DNA from: an uncultured Luminiphilus sp.
GTDB lineage: Bacteria > Pseudomonadota > Gammaproteobacteria > Pseudomonadales > Halieaceae
Assembly: GCA_938084055.1 (NCBI GenBank)
Contig: CALKDK010000004.1
Location: 62,001-126,000 of the forward strand
Direction: 5' to 3'
Length of the DNA: 64,000 nucleotides
Below the pieces are notes generated by a model, which worked only from the letters and a program-made list of their open reading frames with translations, was not told the DNA's origin and made no database searches. The position numbers and the translations under genes were made by a program. This document shows, one piece after another, positions 62,595 through 64,000 of the stretch. Every line of letters begins with the position of its first letter. Positions within the stretch are counted from its first letter, which is position 1.

Positions 62595-64000
62595 ATGTAC
62601 CAGTACAACGCAATTGACCAGGCTATCGTAGACGCGCGCGTTGCCCAGTTTGCCGAACAGATGGACCGTTACCTGCAAGGTTCATTGAGCGATGAGCAGT
62701 TTGCCCCCCTGCGACTGCAAAATGGTCTTTACCTGCAGCGACACGCCCCCATGCTGCGTGTCGCCATTCCCTATGGCACCCTGGACAGCAGACAGCTGCG
62801 TAAACTTGCTGACATTGCCCGGCGCTTTGACAGAGGTTACGGACACTTTACTACCCGTCAGAATATCCAGTTCAACTGGCTTGATATGGCGGAGGTCCCC
62901 GAGGTTTTGGGCGAGCTTGCCAAGGTGCAAATGCATGCCATCCAGACCAGCGGAGCCTGCATACGCAACACCACGACCGACCCCCTCGCGGGCGCCGTTG
63001 CCGACGAAGCCATGGACCCAAGAGTGGTGTGTGAGCTCATACGCCAGTGGTCGACCCTCCATCCGGAATTCGCTTCCCTACCCCGTAAATTCAAGATCGC
63101 GGTGACCGCCACAGACACCGACCGGGCCGCCATCGAAGTCCACGATATTGGTATTCGGCTGAAGCGGCACGCCGTCCATGGCGTGGCTTTTGACCTTTGG
63201 GTCGGAGGTGGCCTGGGGCGCACACCGGTCATCGGTCGGCGATTACTCGCCGATTTACCCGTCGCAGAACTTCGTAACTGGCTGACAGCTGCCTTACGCG
63301 TCTACAACCTCGCTGGACGCAGGGACAACAAGTACAAGGCCCGCATCAAGATCCTGGTCAATGCCATGGGCTTGCAGGCGTTTCGTGAGCAGGTTACCCA
63401 TCGCTATCTGTCTGACCACGACCCCGCCCTGCGCATCCAGGCGCGGGAGTTGGATGACCTGGCGGCATGTTTTAGCAGGCCACTCGAGCCCCGACTCGAT
63501 GTGCCGCTACCCGCAGCCCCAGAATTCCAGCGGTGGTTCGGGCAAAACACCCGTCCCCACCGGGTATCGGGCTATCGGGTTGTCTTCCTGTCGCTCAAGC
63601 GGCCTGGAACGGCGCCGGGTGACGTGACCGCCACACAGATGGAAGCAGTCGCAGCGCTGGCTGAAAAATTCAGCCTCTCGGAAATAAGGACCACCCACGA
63701 TCAGAACCTGGTCCTGCCCCACGTGGACTGCAGTGATCTCGAATCACTCTGGCGGGCGCTGGCAGCGCAAGATCTGGCCCACCCCAACATCAATTTAATA
63801 TCGGATAGCATCGCCTGCCCCGGCATCGATTTCTGCAGCCTGGCCAATGCACCGTCACTGTCACTGGCCGAGGCGCTTCACGAGACCTTTGCCGATCTTG
63901 AAGAGCAGATGGCTATTGGACCTTTGGAGGTCAAGATATCCGGCTGCATGAACGCCTGCGGCCACCACCATATTGGACACATCGGCATCCTGGGCGTGGA
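62595..64000 (+). CDS. cysI: Nitrite/sulfite reductase, siroheme hemoprotein (3' partial)
   Basis: 468 complete codons to the window end; the usual chain is about 550, so the C-terminus is missing. It has two ferredoxin-like half domains (NIR_SIR_ferr) and siroheme/4Fe4S parts. The cluster ligands are Cys408 and Cys414 in ACPGIDFCSLA, and Cys451 and Cys455 in SGCMNACGHHHIG. The short opening MYQYNAIDQAIV is typical of assimilatory sulfite reductases of Proteobacteria that are followed by a DUF934 protein and cysH. It reduces sulfite (or nitrite) to sulfide (or ammonia). Confidence 0.9.
   Translation, partial: MYQYNAIDQAIVDARVAQFAEQMDRYLQGSLSDEQFAPLRLQNGLYLQRHAPMLRVAIPYGTLDSRQLRKLADIARRFDRGYGHFTTRQNIQFNWLDMAEVPEVLGELAKVQMHAIQTSGACIRNTTTDPLAGAVADEAMDPRVVCELIRQWSTLHPEFASLPRKFKIAVTATDTDRAAIEVHDIGIRLKRHAVHGVAFDLWVGGGLGRTPVIGRRLLADLPVAELRNWLTAALRVYNLAGRRDNKYKARIKILVNAMGLQAFREQVTHRYLSDHDPALRIQARELDDLAACFSRPLEPRLDVPLPAAPEFQRWFGQNTRPHRVSGYRVVFLSLKRPGTAPGDVTATQMEAVAALAEKFSLSEIRTTHDQNLVLPHVDCSDLESLWRALAAQDLAHPNINLISDSIACPGIDFCSLANAPSLSLAEALHETFADLEEQMAIGPLEVKISGCMNACGHHHIGHIGILGV

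Noticed and set aside
1..64000. CRISPR arrays, tRNA/rRNA genes, IS elements, prophage or integron features
   Set aside because: No regular spaced repeats, no transposase or integrase frame and no tRNA-like or rRNA-like stretch were recognised on either strand.

Overview
The window reads as chromosomal DNA of an aerobic, heterotrophic gammaproteobacterium, most likely marine. The basis is indirect, because no rRNA or tRNA gene is visible. The pointers are GC-rich coding sequence with Shine-Dalgarno sites, a TonB-dependent receptor, miaE, a one-subunit-type nitrite/sulfite reductase gene, a DmdA-like GcvT-family protein, a laminarin-type (beta-1,3-glucan) block, and many CoA-ester, aldehyde and short-chain dehydrogenase genes. 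This gene style is typical of Cellvibrionales/Halieaceae-like bacteria; that placement is inference. No phage, insertion sequence, CRISPR array or tRNA was seen.

Layout. 1-4.5 kb: a 5'-truncated molybdopterin oxidoreductase, an MFS carrier and a DUF2817 peptidase-like protein. 4.6-16.2 kb: a catabolic island flanked by AraC and TetR regulators. At its core is a tightly overlapping minus-strand operon (paaA, DUF59, paaB, zinc ribbon, paaC, thiolase-like protein, DUF35 protein, two MaoC hydratases), preceded by an acyl-CoA synthetase gene and a 26-bp palindromic operator. 16.4-24.8 kb: a glucan block with two GH17 enzymes, a GH94-related phosphorylase of 1154 aa, a GPH-type sugar symporter and a TIM-barrel glycosidase. 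None of these has a clear export signal, which suggests uptake and intracellular phosphorolysis. 25-36 kb: a nitrogen-compound block with two DUF1989 proteins, an LLM flavoprotein, a creatinase-like M24 protein, a TonB receptor, an amidase and a MalT-like LuxR regulator. 36-38.8 kb: an APH-type kinase next to a PLP enzyme that looks like the ethanolamine-phosphate/phosphohydroxylysine phospholyases, plus an internally deleted SDR relic. 39-43 kb: a retinol-dehydrogenase-like SDR, a TetR regulator and a carotenoid oxygenase around a shared operator. 43.2-50.8 kb: a DAO-type FAD oxidase, two aldehyde dehydrogenases, a DmdA-like protein and a sodium/solute symporter with a tiny overlapping membrane protein; a fragment of an iron-containing alcohol dehydrogenase precedes the symporter. 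51-64 kb: envelope, peptidase and housekeeping genes, including a secreted protein with a somatomedin-B cysteine pattern, MscS, an S9 peptidase, a D-aminoacylase-like lipoprotein, MiaE, a glycosyltransferase-like protein, a fatty acid hydroxylase family protein and the start of cysI behind a strong AT-rich palindrome.

The most unusual material is: (a) the PaaABC-type di-iron epoxygenase operon in which the two halves of PaaD are separate genes on either side of paaB, with no reductase, joined to aldolase/thiolase-type genes; (b) the intracellular beta-1,3-glucan phosphorolysis set; (c) the kinase plus phospholyase pair; (d) the bacterial somatomedin-B-like protein; and (e) two gene relics that show recent decay.
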